A DNA stretch of 64,000 bases from JACKEQ01 sp041389565. GTDB taxonomy: Bacteria; Myxococcota_A; UBA796; GCA-2862545. The stretch's first letter is position 1. Each line of letters opens with the position of its first letter. A program made the translations under genes and the position numbers. Shown piece by piece: positions 33,476 to 42,600 of this stretch. The DNA lies in the NCBI GenBank assembly GCA_041389565.1, contig JAWKRP010000038.1, positions 1-64,000 of the forward strand, read 5' to 3'. The notes under the pieces were generated by a model. That model was not told where the DNA came from and ran no database searches. It saw only the letters and a list, made by a program, of their open reading frames with translations.

Positions 33476-34061
33476 TTCCGTAAAGCACCCCGCCGTGAAG
33501 ACCGCGGCCCGGGTCGCCGGTCTCATGGGCTTCCTGGCGCTCACGTCCACCGTGGCGTTCGGCCTCCCGTGGGACATCGACATGGCCGACGCCCAGACCG
33601 TGAAGGCCTACGAGCACGAGATGACGCCCCTGCCCGAGGGCATCGTGCCCCAGGACAACGAGCTCACCCCGACGAAGTACCGCCAGAACTACACGCTCGG
33701 CACGCCCGAGGGCAACGCGCTCGTGAACCCGCTCGCGGCCGACGAGAAGACCCTCGCGACCGGCAAGCGCATGTTCGAGGTGTACTGCACGCCGTGCCAC
33801 GGCAACGGGCAGCAGCTCGGCCCCGTCAGCGCGCAGTACCCCGGCATCGCGGTGCTCGCGGGCAAGGCGCCGAATGCCCGCCTCAAGGCCATCCCCGATG
33901 GCCGTCTGTACCTCACCATCCGCAACGGGTACGGCCTCATGCCGCGGTACGGGTATGCGATGAACGACACCGAGATCTGGTCGCTCGTGCACTTCGCCCG
34001 CACCCTTCCGAACGCCCAGTACGTCCCGCCGGCTCCGCCCCCCGAGGAGGCTCCGCAATGA
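33468..34061 (+). CDS. actE: Alternative complex III subunit ActE, monohaem cytochrome c
   Basis: A 197-residue cytochrome c with one haem site, CTPCH (about residue 107), and a probable axial Met in GYGLMPRYGYAM. The N-terminal hydrophobic segment (~16-36, VAGLMGFLALTSTVAFG) acts as a signal or anchor; there is no lipobox. In ACIII, ActE is the periplasmic monohaem subunit thought to pass electrons on. The ATG at 33468 lies inside the end of actD, and ATGA overlaps actF. Confidence 0.92.
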   Translation: MRDSVKHPAVKTAARVAGLMGFLALTSTVAFGLPWDIDMADAQTVKAYEHEMTPLPEGIVPQDNELTPTKYRQNYTLGTPEGNALVNPLAADEKTLATGKRMFEVYCTPCHGNGQQLGPVSAQYPGIAVLAGKAPNARLKAIPDGRLYLTIRNGYGLMPRYGYAMNDTEIWSLVHFARTLPNAQYVPPAPPPEEAPQ

Positions 34062-35440
34062 GCGCGCAACCCGATGTGAACACCGTCATCGACGCGATGG
34101 CCGACCGCCAGGTCCCCGGCATCGTGAACGGGGTCGGTGGTCTGTTCATCCTGCTGGGTCTCGTGGGCTTCGGCTACGGATTCGCGGTCGCTGGTGCCGC
34201 TCCCACGTGGGGCGCCGTGCTGGTGGGCCTCTTCTGGTCCATCGGGCTCTGCCAGGGCGCGTTCATGCTGTCCATCATCCTCACGGGGACGTGGGGGCGT
34301 TGGGGCCGCCCGATCAAGCGCATCGCCGAGTCCTTCGCGTTCGTGCTGCCCGTGCTGTACGTGCTCCTGTTCGTCTTCCTCGTGGCAGGCGGGCTCGGCA
34401 TCTACAAGTGGCACCCCACGCCTCTCGCGCCGATCGAGCACATCAGCCTCGAGCCGCACAACGTCGAGGCCACCTGGCGCTCCAAGCCGATCTGGCTCAC
34501 GCCCGGCTTCTTCATCGCGCGTCAGATGGGCGGCCTCGGCATCCTCATCCTGCTCGACTTCCTGTACCTGCGCGCCTCGCTCGGCCCCGACATGCTCCAG
34601 GCCAAGCAGCGCCTGGGCGCCAAGGCTCCGGCCTGGTGGGGCAGCTTCATCGGCAGCCACACGAACGTCGAGAAGGCCTCCGAGGCCGGCCAGAAGGTGC
34701 AGAGCGGTACGTTCTTCGTCATCGGAATCCTGTACGCCCTCGTGTTCAGCTTCCTGGCGTTCGACCTCATCATGAGCCTCGAGCCCTGGTGGTACACGAA
34801 CATGTTCGGCGGCTGGGTCTTCGTGAGCTGCGTGTGGACGGGCCTGTGCGCCACCGGCCTCGCGTCCATGCTGGCGCGTGACTGGCTGCACCTCGGCGAC
34901 TTCATCAAGCCCAAGGTCACGCACGACCTCGGCAAGCTCATGCTCGCGGCCTGCATGTTCTGGGCGTACACGCTGTTCGCCCAGCTCCTGCCCATCTGGT
35001 ACGCGAACATGCCCGAAGAGACGCAGTTCTTCCTCGTTCGCCTCGGCAGCGAGCAGGATGCCCTCACCGCCTGGCGGTGGATGGCCCAGAGCGTCGCGGT
35101 GCTGTGCTTCATCGCGCCGTTCACCATCCTGCTGTCGCGCGGCATCAAGAAGATGCGCTGGCCCTTCGCCGCCATCTGCTCCCTCATCCTGTTCGGGATG
35201 TTCATGGAGCGCAGCCTGCTCGTGATGCCCCAGGTGTACCCCGACGTGACCGACACCTTCCCCGTCGTGAACTTCATCGTGCTCCACGTGTTCGTGTGGC
35301 TCGGGTTCATCGGGCTCATCACGCTGGTCGTCTCGAACGTCCTGGCGCGGATCCCCCCGCTCGTCACGAGCGACCCGCACCTCGGCGAGCACCCGTGGGA
35401 CCAGCACGTGCACAGCCTGGACGCCCACCACGCCCACTGA
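34058..35440 (+). CDS. actF: Alternative complex III subunit ActF, NrfD-like membrane protein
   Basis: A 460-residue membrane protein with about ten helices, paralogous to ActC and with the usual ActF segment HLGDFIKPKVTHDLGKLM. It forms the second half of the ACIII membrane core and has been linked to proton movement. The C-terminus is His-rich (six or seven His in the last 20 residues), echoing the ActB tail. It is the last gene of the operon, closed by a terminator; no caa3-type oxidase follows in this window. Confidence 0.93.
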   Translation: MSAQPDVNTVIDAMADRQVPGIVNGVGGLFILLGLVGFGYGFAVAGAAPTWGAVLVGLFWSIGLCQGAFMLSIILTGTWGRWGRPIKRIAESFAFVLPVLYVLLFVFLVAGGLGIYKWHPTPLAPIEHISLEPHNVEATWRSKPIWLTPGFFIARQMGGLGILILLDFLYLRASLGPDMLQAKQRLGAKAPAWWGSFIGSHTNVEKASEAGQKVQSGTFFVIGILYALVFSFLAFDLIMSLEPWWYTNMFGGWVFVSCVWTGLCATGLASMLARDWLHLGDFIKPKVTHDLGKLMLAACMFWAYTLFAQLLPIWYANMPEETQFFLVRLGSEQDALTAWRWMAQSVAVLCFIAPFTILLSRGIKKMRWPFAAICSLILFGMFMERSLLVMPQVYPDVTDTFPVVNFIVLHVFVWLGFIGLITLVVSNVLARIPPLVTSDPHLGEHPWDQHVHSLDAHHAH

Positions 35441-35462
35441 CGCGGTCCGTCCGAGCTGATCG

Positions 35463-35495
35463 AGCCCCGCCTGCCCCGTGCCGGTGGGGCTTTTT
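35463..35495 (+). terminator. Rho-independent terminator of the act operon
   Basis: The stem AGCCCCGCC pairs with GGTGGGGCT (one G:T pair) around an 11-base loop and is followed by TTTT. It begins 22 bases after the actF stop. Confidence 0.85.
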
Positions 35496-35568
35496 CGTGG
35501 TGCGCCCGCCTCTCGCACGGGTGGGCTCCGGAATCGGTCAGACGGTTCGAGATTCCCCTTTACGGTTC

Positions 35569-35597
35569 GTGACAGGTGACTAAGTCACGGTCATAGC
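35569..35597 (+). promoter_or_regulatory. Putative promoter with palindrome in the spacer, ahead of the flotillin cluster
   Basis: GTGACA (35569-35574) and CATAGC (35592-35597) are 17 bases apart. The spacer holds a perfect palindrome, GTGACT-A-AGTCAC (35576-35588). A repressor bound there would block RNA polymerase. The ATG of the first gene is ten bases beyond the -10, so the leader would be very short. Confidence 0.4.
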
Positions 35598-35607
35598 GCA
35601 GGGTGAG

Positions 35608-36438
35608 ATGACTCTTTTCCTCGACATCGTCTTCTCGTTCCCCACCCTCCTGTTCACGCTCGCCCTGTGCCTCGCCAGCCTCTACTGGATGATGGTGATC
35701 CTCGGAGCGCTCGACATCGAGGCGCTCGAAGTGGGCGACGGGCTCCTCGATGGCGCGCTCGACGGCATCGACGGTGCCATCGAAGGCCTCGACGGCGCGC
35801 TGGATGTCGCCGACTCGGCTATCGAGGGTGCGCTCGACGGAGCGACCGAAGCCGTGGATGGTGCGGCCGATGGAGCCGCGGAGAGCGGCATCGGGCTGCT
35901 CACCCCCCTCCTCTTCCTCGCGAACGTGTTCCGGGTGGGCCGCGTCCCGGTCACCGTGTCGCTCACCGCCTTCTCGCTGTGGGGCTGGGTGATGGGCTTC
36001 GTGCTCACCTGGCTGTACCAGGGCGCGCCGGGCCTCGTGCCGCACTTCGTGTTCGGCATCCTCTCCATGATCGCCGTGTGCGTGCTGTCCGCAGGGCTCA
36101 CGAACGTCAGCGTGCGGCCGCTCGAGCCGCTGTTCAAGCTCCACAAGGCCCGCGAGCGGAAGACCCTGCTCGGCGAGGTCTGCGAGATCACCACCGGTCG
36201 TGTCGATGCCGAGTTCGGTCAGGCCACCGTCCAGCTCGGCGGCGACGACCTCCTGTTCCAGGTGCGCTGCGACAAGCCGAACCCGCTCCGCAAGGGCGAC
36301 CCCGCGCTCATCGTCTCGTTCGACCGCGCCCGGGAGGCCTACGTCATCGAGCCCATGTCCGCGATCGCGCAGGACGTCGGCGAGCGTGTCCCCACATCCC
36401 GTCTCACAAACCCCGCTCTCGTCAACAAGGAGGCCTGA
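35608..36438 (+). CDS. YqiJ-like membrane protein with OB-fold C-terminus and Gly-Ala-Asp repeat
   Basis: A 276-residue protein. Transmembrane helices lie at about 8-32, 112-136 and 145-165, followed by a cytoplasmic OB/NfeD-like beta domain (~180-240, LGEVCEITTGRVDAEFGQA). This is the YqiJ layout, and such proteins are encoded next to flotillins and bind them at the membrane. Between the first two helices, residues ~44-92 are an acidic, strikingly periodic stretch (LLDGALDGIDGAIEGLDGAL and similar) absent from typical members. Six bases separate it from the flotillin gene. Confidence 0.78.
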   Translation: MTLFLDIVFSFPTLLFTLALCLASLYWMMVILGALDIEALEVGDGLLDGALDGIDGAIEGLDGALDVADSAIEGALDGATEAVDGAADGAAESGIGLLTPLLFLANVFRVGRVPVTVSLTAFSLWGWVMGFVLTWLYQGAPGLVPHFVFGILSMIAVCVLSAGLTNVSVRPLEPLFKLHKARERKTLLGEVCEITTGRVDAEFGQATVQLGGDDLLFQVRCDKPNPLRKGDPALIVSFDRAREAYVIEPMSAIAQDVGERVPTSRLTNPALVNKEA

Positions 36439-36444
36439 TCGTTC

Positions 36445-38760
36445 ATGGAATGGGTCATTCTCGGATTCCTTCTGTTCCTCGCCTTCTGCGTGTTCTCGCT
36501 CGGCGCAGCCATCGTCGTCGCGCGGTTCTACCGGAAGGTCGACCAGGGCAAGGCCCTGATCATCAACAAGACGGGCGGTGAGCCCGATGTGACCTTCACC
36601 GGCGGGATCGTGTACCCCATCATCCACCGCGCGGAGGTGATGGACATCTCGCTCAAGACGATCGAGATCTCCCGCGACGGGCACGACGGGCTCATCTGTG
36701 CCGACAACATCCGTGCCGACATCAAGGTCACGTTCTTCGTGCGGGTCAACAAGACCAAGGAAGACGTGCTGAAGGTCGCGCAGAACATCGGCTGTGCGCG
36801 CGCCTCCGAGAAGGAGACCCTCGTCGAGCTGTTCGCCTCGAAGTTCTCCGAGGGCCTCAAGACCGTCGGCAAGAAGCTCGAGTTCGAGCAGCTCTACACC
36901 CAGCGCGACGACTTCAAGGACCAGATCATCGAGGTCATCGGCCGCGACCTGAACGGCTACGTGCTCGACGACTGTGCCATCGACTACCTCGAGCAGACCC
37001 CGCTCAAGTCGCTGAACAAGGACAACATCCTCGACGCCCGCGGCATCCGGAAGATCACCGAGATCACCGCCGAGCAGCACCTGCGCACGAACGACCTGCG
37101 CCAGAACGAGCGCAAGGAGATCACGCGCCAGAACCTCGAAGCCGACGAGGCCATCCTCGAGCTCGAGCGGCGCCGCGCCGACGCCGAGGCCAAGCAGCAC
37201 CGCGAGATCGAGACCGTACGCTCCCGCGAAGCCGCCGAGACCGCCAAGGTCGCCGCCGAAGAGCACCAACGCGCCGAGATCGCCCGCATCAAGGCCGCCG
37301 AGGAGATCGAGATCGGCGAGCTGAACAAGAAGCGCCAGGTCGAGGTCGCCGACAAGGACCGCGAGCGGGTCGTCGCCATCAAGGCCGAGCAGGTCTCCCG
37401 CGACCGCGAGCTCGAGGAGATCGCCCGCAAGCGCGAGGTCGAGCGCCAGGAGATCGACAAGGAGATGGAGCTCGAGGTGAAGCGCAAGGAGATCGCCGAG
37501 GTCGTCCGTACGCGCATCGTCGTCGACAAGAACGTGGCCGAAGAGGAGGAGCGCATCAAGGACCTCCGCGCCACCGCCGAAGCCAACCGGAACAAGGACG
37601 TGCAGGTCATCGCGGCCCAGGCCACCGCCGAAGAGGGCCTCGTGAAGGAGCTCAAGGCCGCCGAAGCCGGTGAGAAGGTCGCCGAGTTCAAGGCCCGCGA
37701 GCGCCTCACCATGGCGAACGCCGACCTCGAGGCCGCCGACCGCGTGGCGAAGGCCAAGATCCGCGTCGCCGAAGGGGTCCAGGCCGAAGAGGCCGCCTCC
37801 GGGCTCGCGGTCGTGAAGGTGAAGGAAGCGAACGCCGTGGCGCTCGAGAAGGAAGGCCTCGCGGAGGCCCGGGTCACGCTCGAGAAGATGCAGGCCAACG
37901 CGAAGGGCAGCGAGGAACAGGGCATGTCGCGCATGGCGGTCCGTCAGCGCGAGATCGAGCTCGAAGCCCAGCTCACCCGCGAGAAGGCCATCGCCGAAGC
38001 GCAGGGCAAGGAAGCCGACGCCGCGGCCATCGCGAAGATGGGAGAAGCCGAGGCCCGCGCCATCCGCGACCGCAAGCTGGCCGAGGCCGAAGGAGAGCGC
38101 GCCAACGCCGAAGCCCTCCAGGCCCGCCTGCTCGCCGAAGCATCCGGCAAGGAAGCCGACGCCGCGGCCACCGAGAAGCTGCTCGCCGCGCAGGCCAAGG
38201 GAACCGAGCTGTCCGGGCTCGCGACCGCCAAGGCGATCGAAGAGCGCATGATGGCCGAAGCCCGCGGTCTCGCGGAGAAGCTCGTCGCCATGCAGAAGAT
38301 GGAGGGTGCCGCCCGCGACCACGAGGAGTTCCGCCTCCGCCTCGAGTACGAGGAGAAGGTCCGCCTCGCGGCCCTGGCGATGCAGGAGCGCGTTGCGGCC
38401 GAGCAGGCGAAGCTCATGGGGTCGGCGTTCTCCACGGCCGACATCAAGATCATGGGCGGCGACGGCCAGTTCCTCGACAAGTTCGTGCAGGCCGCCAGCA
38501 TCGGGAGCGCCATCGACGGGTTCCTGGCCAACAGCCAGGTCGCGACCGGCATGCTGACGCCGTTCATCACGGGCCAGAAGTCCATCACCGACGGTCTGAA
38601 GGACGTGATCGACGCCGCCTCCGGCAACGGCTCGAACGGCTCGCATGGGCCCGCAGACGCCCGGTCGGCGCTGGCCGCCATGCTCGCCGCCGCGAAGACC
38701 GACGCCGAGCGCGAGAAGCTCGCGGCGCTCCTCGAGAAGGCCAACGAGCTCGATCTGTAG
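36445..38760 (+). CDS. Flotillin-family protein (YqiK-like), long form
   Basis: A 771-residue flotillin. An N-terminal membrane helix (~4-27) leads to an SPFH/band 7 domain (~35-230) with typical VAQNIGCARASEK and QRDDFKDQIIEVIGRDLNGY. A very long charged coiled coil (~235-655) rich in AEA and EEA repeats then ends in a small C-terminal helical tail. Flotillins oligomerise into membrane cages and microdomains that gather partner proteins. The coiled coil is longer than in FloA and comparable to YqiK. The next gene starts on the last base of its stop codon. Confidence 0.92.
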   Translation: MEWVILGFLLFLAFCVFSLGAAIVVARFYRKVDQGKALIINKTGGEPDVTFTGGIVYPIIHRAEVMDISLKTIEISRDGHDGLICADNIRADIKVTFFVRVNKTKEDVLKVAQNIGCARASEKETLVELFASKFSEGLKTVGKKLEFEQLYTQRDDFKDQIIEVIGRDLNGYVLDDCAIDYLEQTPLKSLNKDNILDARGIRKITEITAEQHLRTNDLRQNERKEITRQNLEADEAILELERRRADAEAKQHREIETVRSREAAETAKVAAEEHQRAEIARIKAAEEIEIGELNKKRQVEVADKDRERVVAIKAEQVSRDRELEEIARKREVERQEIDKEMELEVKRKEIAEVVRTRIVVDKNVAEEEERIKDLRATAEANRNKDVQVIAAQATAEEGLVKELKAAEAGEKVAEFKARERLTMANADLEAADRVAKAKIRVAEGVQAEEAASGLAVVKVKEANAVALEKEGLAEARVTLEKMQANAKGSEEQGMSRMAVRQREIELEAQLTREKAIAEAQGKEADAAAIAKMGEAEARAIRDRKLAEAEGERANAEALQARLLAEASGKEADAAATEKLLAAQAKGTELSGLATAKAIEERMMAEARGLAEKLVAMQKMEGAARDHEEFRLRLEYEEKVRLAALAMQERVAAEQAKLMGSAFSTADIKIMGGDGQFLDKFVQAASIGSAIDGFLANSQVATGMLTPFITGQKSITDGLKDVIDAASGNGSNGSHGPADARSALAAMLAAAKTDAEREKLAALLEKANELDL

Positions 38761-39605
38761 TGCTGTCCCTGCTCGCCCTCCTCGGCTGTGACTCAGGGAC
38801 CGTCCCTGCGGGCCCTCCAGACTCACCGACCGTCGCGGAATCCACCTTCGCCCTCCGCTGGCCCCACGAGCGCGCCCCTCTCGAGGATCCGCTCGCCGTG
38901 GGAGCCCAGCTGGGCGTCCGGCTGGTCGTCGCGAATCCCGCCGGTCCCGACGAGGTCGATCCCGACCCCCTCGAGCTGTCGGTCGACGACCCGTCGGTGG
39001 CGCGCATCGACCACGGCAGCGTCGTGGCGGTGGCGCCCGGCGAGACCGTGCTCCGCGCGGTCGCCGACGTGGGGGGCGTGCGGTCTTCGGCCGAGCGCGC
39101 GATCCGGGTCCGGGAGGTCGCACGCCGGGAGTGGCGCCTCGAAGACGAAGTGCTGGCCACCGACCTGCTCGTGCTCAAAGGCACCCAGCAGAGCCTGCAC
39201 GTCCACACCTACGGGCCCGATGGCGCACACCTGCTCGCCGACGGCGTCCCGTTCGACCTGCCCGAGCACGGCACCGTGGAGCCCGCCAGCACGCCGGGGT
39301 TCACACTCGTCACCTTCCGCACGCTCGAGCCCGGTCGCTACCCCATCCCGAACACCGACATCGCCATCGAGGTCGCACCGGAGTTCGAGTGGTCGGTCGA
39401 AGGGGCCGTCCTCACGCTCTCCTGGCAGGGTCGCCCGCTCCATGTCCGCTCCCCCACGTTCGCGGCGCTCGATTCCTGCGCGGTGTCCCCGCGGGCCGAG
39501 GGCGACAACCCCTTCACGCTCGCGCTCCGCAGCCCGTACTCCGGCCCCTGCCGTGTGCAGGCCACCCTGCTCGGTCGCACCATCACCTTCGAAGCCACCT
39601 TCTGA
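38760..39605 (+). CDS. Lipoprotein with Ig-like (BIG2-type) segment and repeat-encoded linker
   Basis: A 281-residue lipoprotein. GTG shares its first base with the flotillin TAG; the signal peptide LSLLALLGC ends in the lipobox. Directly after the Cys, about 14 residues (DSGTVPAGPPDSPTV) are encoded by a copy of the 30-bp repeat. Residues ~50-120 resemble bacterial Ig-like domain 2 (ELSVDDPSVARIDHGSVVAV, then GETVLRAVADVGGV). The remainder is beta-rich with a Cys pair near the end. It lies between flotillin and the giant ATPase, so it probably belongs to that system on the periplasmic side. Confidence 0.75.
   Translation: MLSLLALLGCDSGTVPAGPPDSPTVAESTFALRWPHERAPLEDPLAVGAQLGVRLVVANPAGPDEVDPDPLELSVDDPSVARIDHGSVVAVAPGETVLRAVADVGGVRSSAERAIRVREVARREWRLEDEVLATDLLVLKGTQQSLHVHTYGPDGAHLLADGVPFDLPEHGTVEPASTPGFTLVTFRTLEPGRYPIPNTDIAIEVAPEFEWSVEGAVLTLSWQGRPLHVRSPTFAALDSCAVSPRAEGDNPFTLALRSPYSGPCRVQATLLGRTITFEATF
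38790..38834. repeat. 30-bp repeat encoding the post-lipobox linker
   Basis: One full unit and half of a second (ACTCAGGGACCGTCCCTGCG, then a second ACTCACCGACCGTC 30 bases later) begin at the base after the lipobox Cys codon and are translated in frame. Confidence 0.85.
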
Positions 39606-39616
39606 GAGAGACCCGC

Positions 39617-42600
39617 GTGTCTGAATCCACCCGTGCCGCGGAACCTGCAGACAAGACCGACGAGGTCCACGCGGATGCTGTCGAGGGCGGCAACTACGAC
39701 GTCGTCCGCGACCGTCTCTCGGCGCTCGGCAAGTCCCTCCGCACCGCCGCGGAAGCCGTGGACACCAAGCGCCGCGCCACCTTCGGGAGCACCGAGCTCG
39801 TGGTACTCGGGAACGAGAAGGTGCGCACCGAGAACAACTGCATCCCCGTCGACATCAACGCCGTCGGAGGCGGCCTCCTGTTCGGCTACAACGTGTTCCT
39901 GGGGCTCAAGAAGTCCACCGTCCCCGAAGACGTCTTCTCGTTCCAGACCTTCGAGCGCACCCCCGAGGGCTTCGCGTTCCACAACGTCACCGACGACGCG
40001 CGCCTCGCCTGGCTCACGAACCCTTCGTTCCGGCGTGAGTTCGAGGAGCTGTACCAGTACTACAAGGACGCCCGGCTCATCCAGCTCCGCCACACCGGCA
40101 CCAAGCTGCTCGCCGTCTTCCAGACCGGCGCCACCGCCCGCGACGTCAAGGTCCTGCGCTGGAGCGTGGAGCCAGGCGGGCGCGTCACGTACATCGACAA
40201 CCGGGGCGAGCGCGACCACGTCTACCCGCCACGCCACGACTTCGAGTGGGTCGAGACCACCCGCGCAGACCACGTGCTCGGCCGCCATCCGCACGTGAAC
40301 ATCCTCGACACCGTGTTCGTCGAGACCGTCGGGGGCGACCTCACGGTGAAGGTCGAGGACAACACCTCCGACGGCAAGGGCATCTACAACGAGCCCGTCG
40401 ACGACCCCAACCAGTCGCTCGACGACGCCCGCATCGCGTACGCCCGTCGTGGCGCGCTCATCCTCATGAAGGTGCAGCCCCGCGGCGAGAAGGAGCGACA
40501 CCTCGTGTTCAACACGAACACGCGCCAGGTCTCGCGCATCGACGCCATCGGCACGTCGGCGGTCGGCCTTCCCGAAGACCACGGGATCCTGTACCCGGGC
40601 GGCTACACCCTGCGGACCGGCGAGACCAAGATCTTCGAAGAAGGCGTCGAAGACCTCGAGTTCGAGCGCTCCATCCCCTCGCCCAACGGCGAGGACATCC
40701 TGTACGTGTTCCACCGCCGCTCCGACGGCGTGTACAAGCTCTACCCGTACAACCTCATCGAGAAAGAGGTGCGAACGCCGATCTCGGGCCACGGGTACTG
40801 CATCTTCGACGACGGCACGCTCCTCGTGTTCCGAGCCACCCCCGAGCCGACGCGCGTCCATCCCGTGCAGATCTGGAAGACCCCGTTCGTCAGCGCCGAG
40901 ACCCACGAATCCGCCCCGAACGACGGGTCTCTCGTGGCCCGCATCGGCAATCGCGACCTCGTGCGCGGCATCTCCGACGCCTTCACGCTCTGTCGGCTCA
41001 TCAACAACCAGTCGCCCACGCGCCAGGTGTACGAAGAGCTCGCTGCGGCCTGCAACCGCGCCGTCGACGCCTACTACTGGCTCGCTGAGACCGAGATCGG
41101 GCTGAAGCCCCTCATCGAGGACGTGAGGCGCACGGCCGAGCGCATCGTCGACGAGTTCGTGAAGGTCCAGACCCTCAAGTCCCGCGCGAAGGAGGTCCTC
41201 GCACAGGCCCAGCGGCGCCACGACACCCTGCTCGCCGACGTCCGGTCCGAGTACTTCAAGACCGTCGACGAGTACCTCGGCGCGATGACCGCCCTCCGCC
41301 GGCACCGCGGAGAGCTCATCACGCTCCAGGAGACCCGGTACGTCGACCTCGACGTCCTGAAGGCCCTCGAGGCCAGGACCGTGGAGCGGTTCGACGGCGT
41401 GAGCCGCGCGACGGTCGGCTTCCTCACCGGAGGCGAGGCCCTCGCCCCGCTCGAGGCCGACCTCGAAGCCCTCGATGGGCAGATCGCCGGGGTCGACAAG
41501 GTGGTAGACCTCGCTCCGCTCCAAGAACGCCTCGACACCGTCACGGAAGGCGTGAACCTGCTCGGCGAGGTCGTCGCCGGCCTCGACGTCGAAGACCCGA
41601 CCGTGAAGACCACCATCCTCGAGAGCATCTCAGAGGTGGTCGGCGCGACGAACCGCGTGCGCGCCGTGCTCGATGCCCGCCGGCGCTCCCTGCGGTCGGC
41701 GGAGGGCTCGGCCGAGTTCGCCGCACAGTTCAAGTTGTTCGGGCAGTCCGTGAGCAGCGCGCTCGCGCTGTGCGACACCCCGGAAGCCTGCGACGACGGG
41801 CTCTCGCGCATGCTCCTCCAGCTCGAGGAGCTCGAGGCCCGCTTCGGCGAGTTCGACGCGTTCCTGCCCCAGCTGGCCGAGAAGCGCGACGAGGTCTACG
41901 AAGCGTTCAGCTCGCGCAAGCAGACCCTCCTCGACGAGCGTCAGCGGCGGGTCGGCAACCTCGAAGCCGCGGCAGACCGCATCCTCGGTGGCGTGCAGCG
42001 CCGGGCGCGGACCTTCAAGAGCGAAGACGAGCTCAACAGCTGGTTCGCGGCCGACCCCATGGTCATGAAGCTCAGGTCGCTCGTCGAAGACCTCGTGAAG
42101 CTCGGCGACACCGTGAAGTCCGACGAGCTCGCGTCGCGCCTGAAGTCCGCCCGTCAGGACGCCCTGCGCGGCCTGCGCGACAAGCTCGATCTCTTCGAGG
42201 GCGACGAAGACCTCATCCGGTTCGGCAAGCACCGGTTCTCGGTCAACACCCGCCCCCTCGAGCTCACCCTGGTCCCGCGCGGCGAAGGGCTCTCGCTGCA
42301 CCTCACGGGTACGGACTTCTACGAGCCCGTCACGGATGCCCGGTTCCTCGAGACCCGCGAGTTCTGGGACCAGACCGTCGTGAGCGAAGACGCCACCACG
42401 TACCGGGCCGAGTACCTCGCCGCGAGCCTCCTGAATGCCGCCGAGGAAGGGCGCGACGGCCTCACGGTCGGCAGGCTCGAAGAGCTCGGTCTGCAGGAAT
42501 CCGCGCTGCTCGAGCGCGTGCGCGCGTGGACCGCCGACCGCTACGACGAAGGCTACGAGCGCGGCATCCACGATGTCGACGCCGCACACATCCTCGGGCG

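Noticed and set aside
35560..39123. An 1187-codon minus-strand frame opposite the YqiJ-like and flotillin genes
   Set aside because: The plus-strand products are clear family members; the antisense product is low-complexity Leu/Asp/Gly sequence mirroring the coiled-coil codons.
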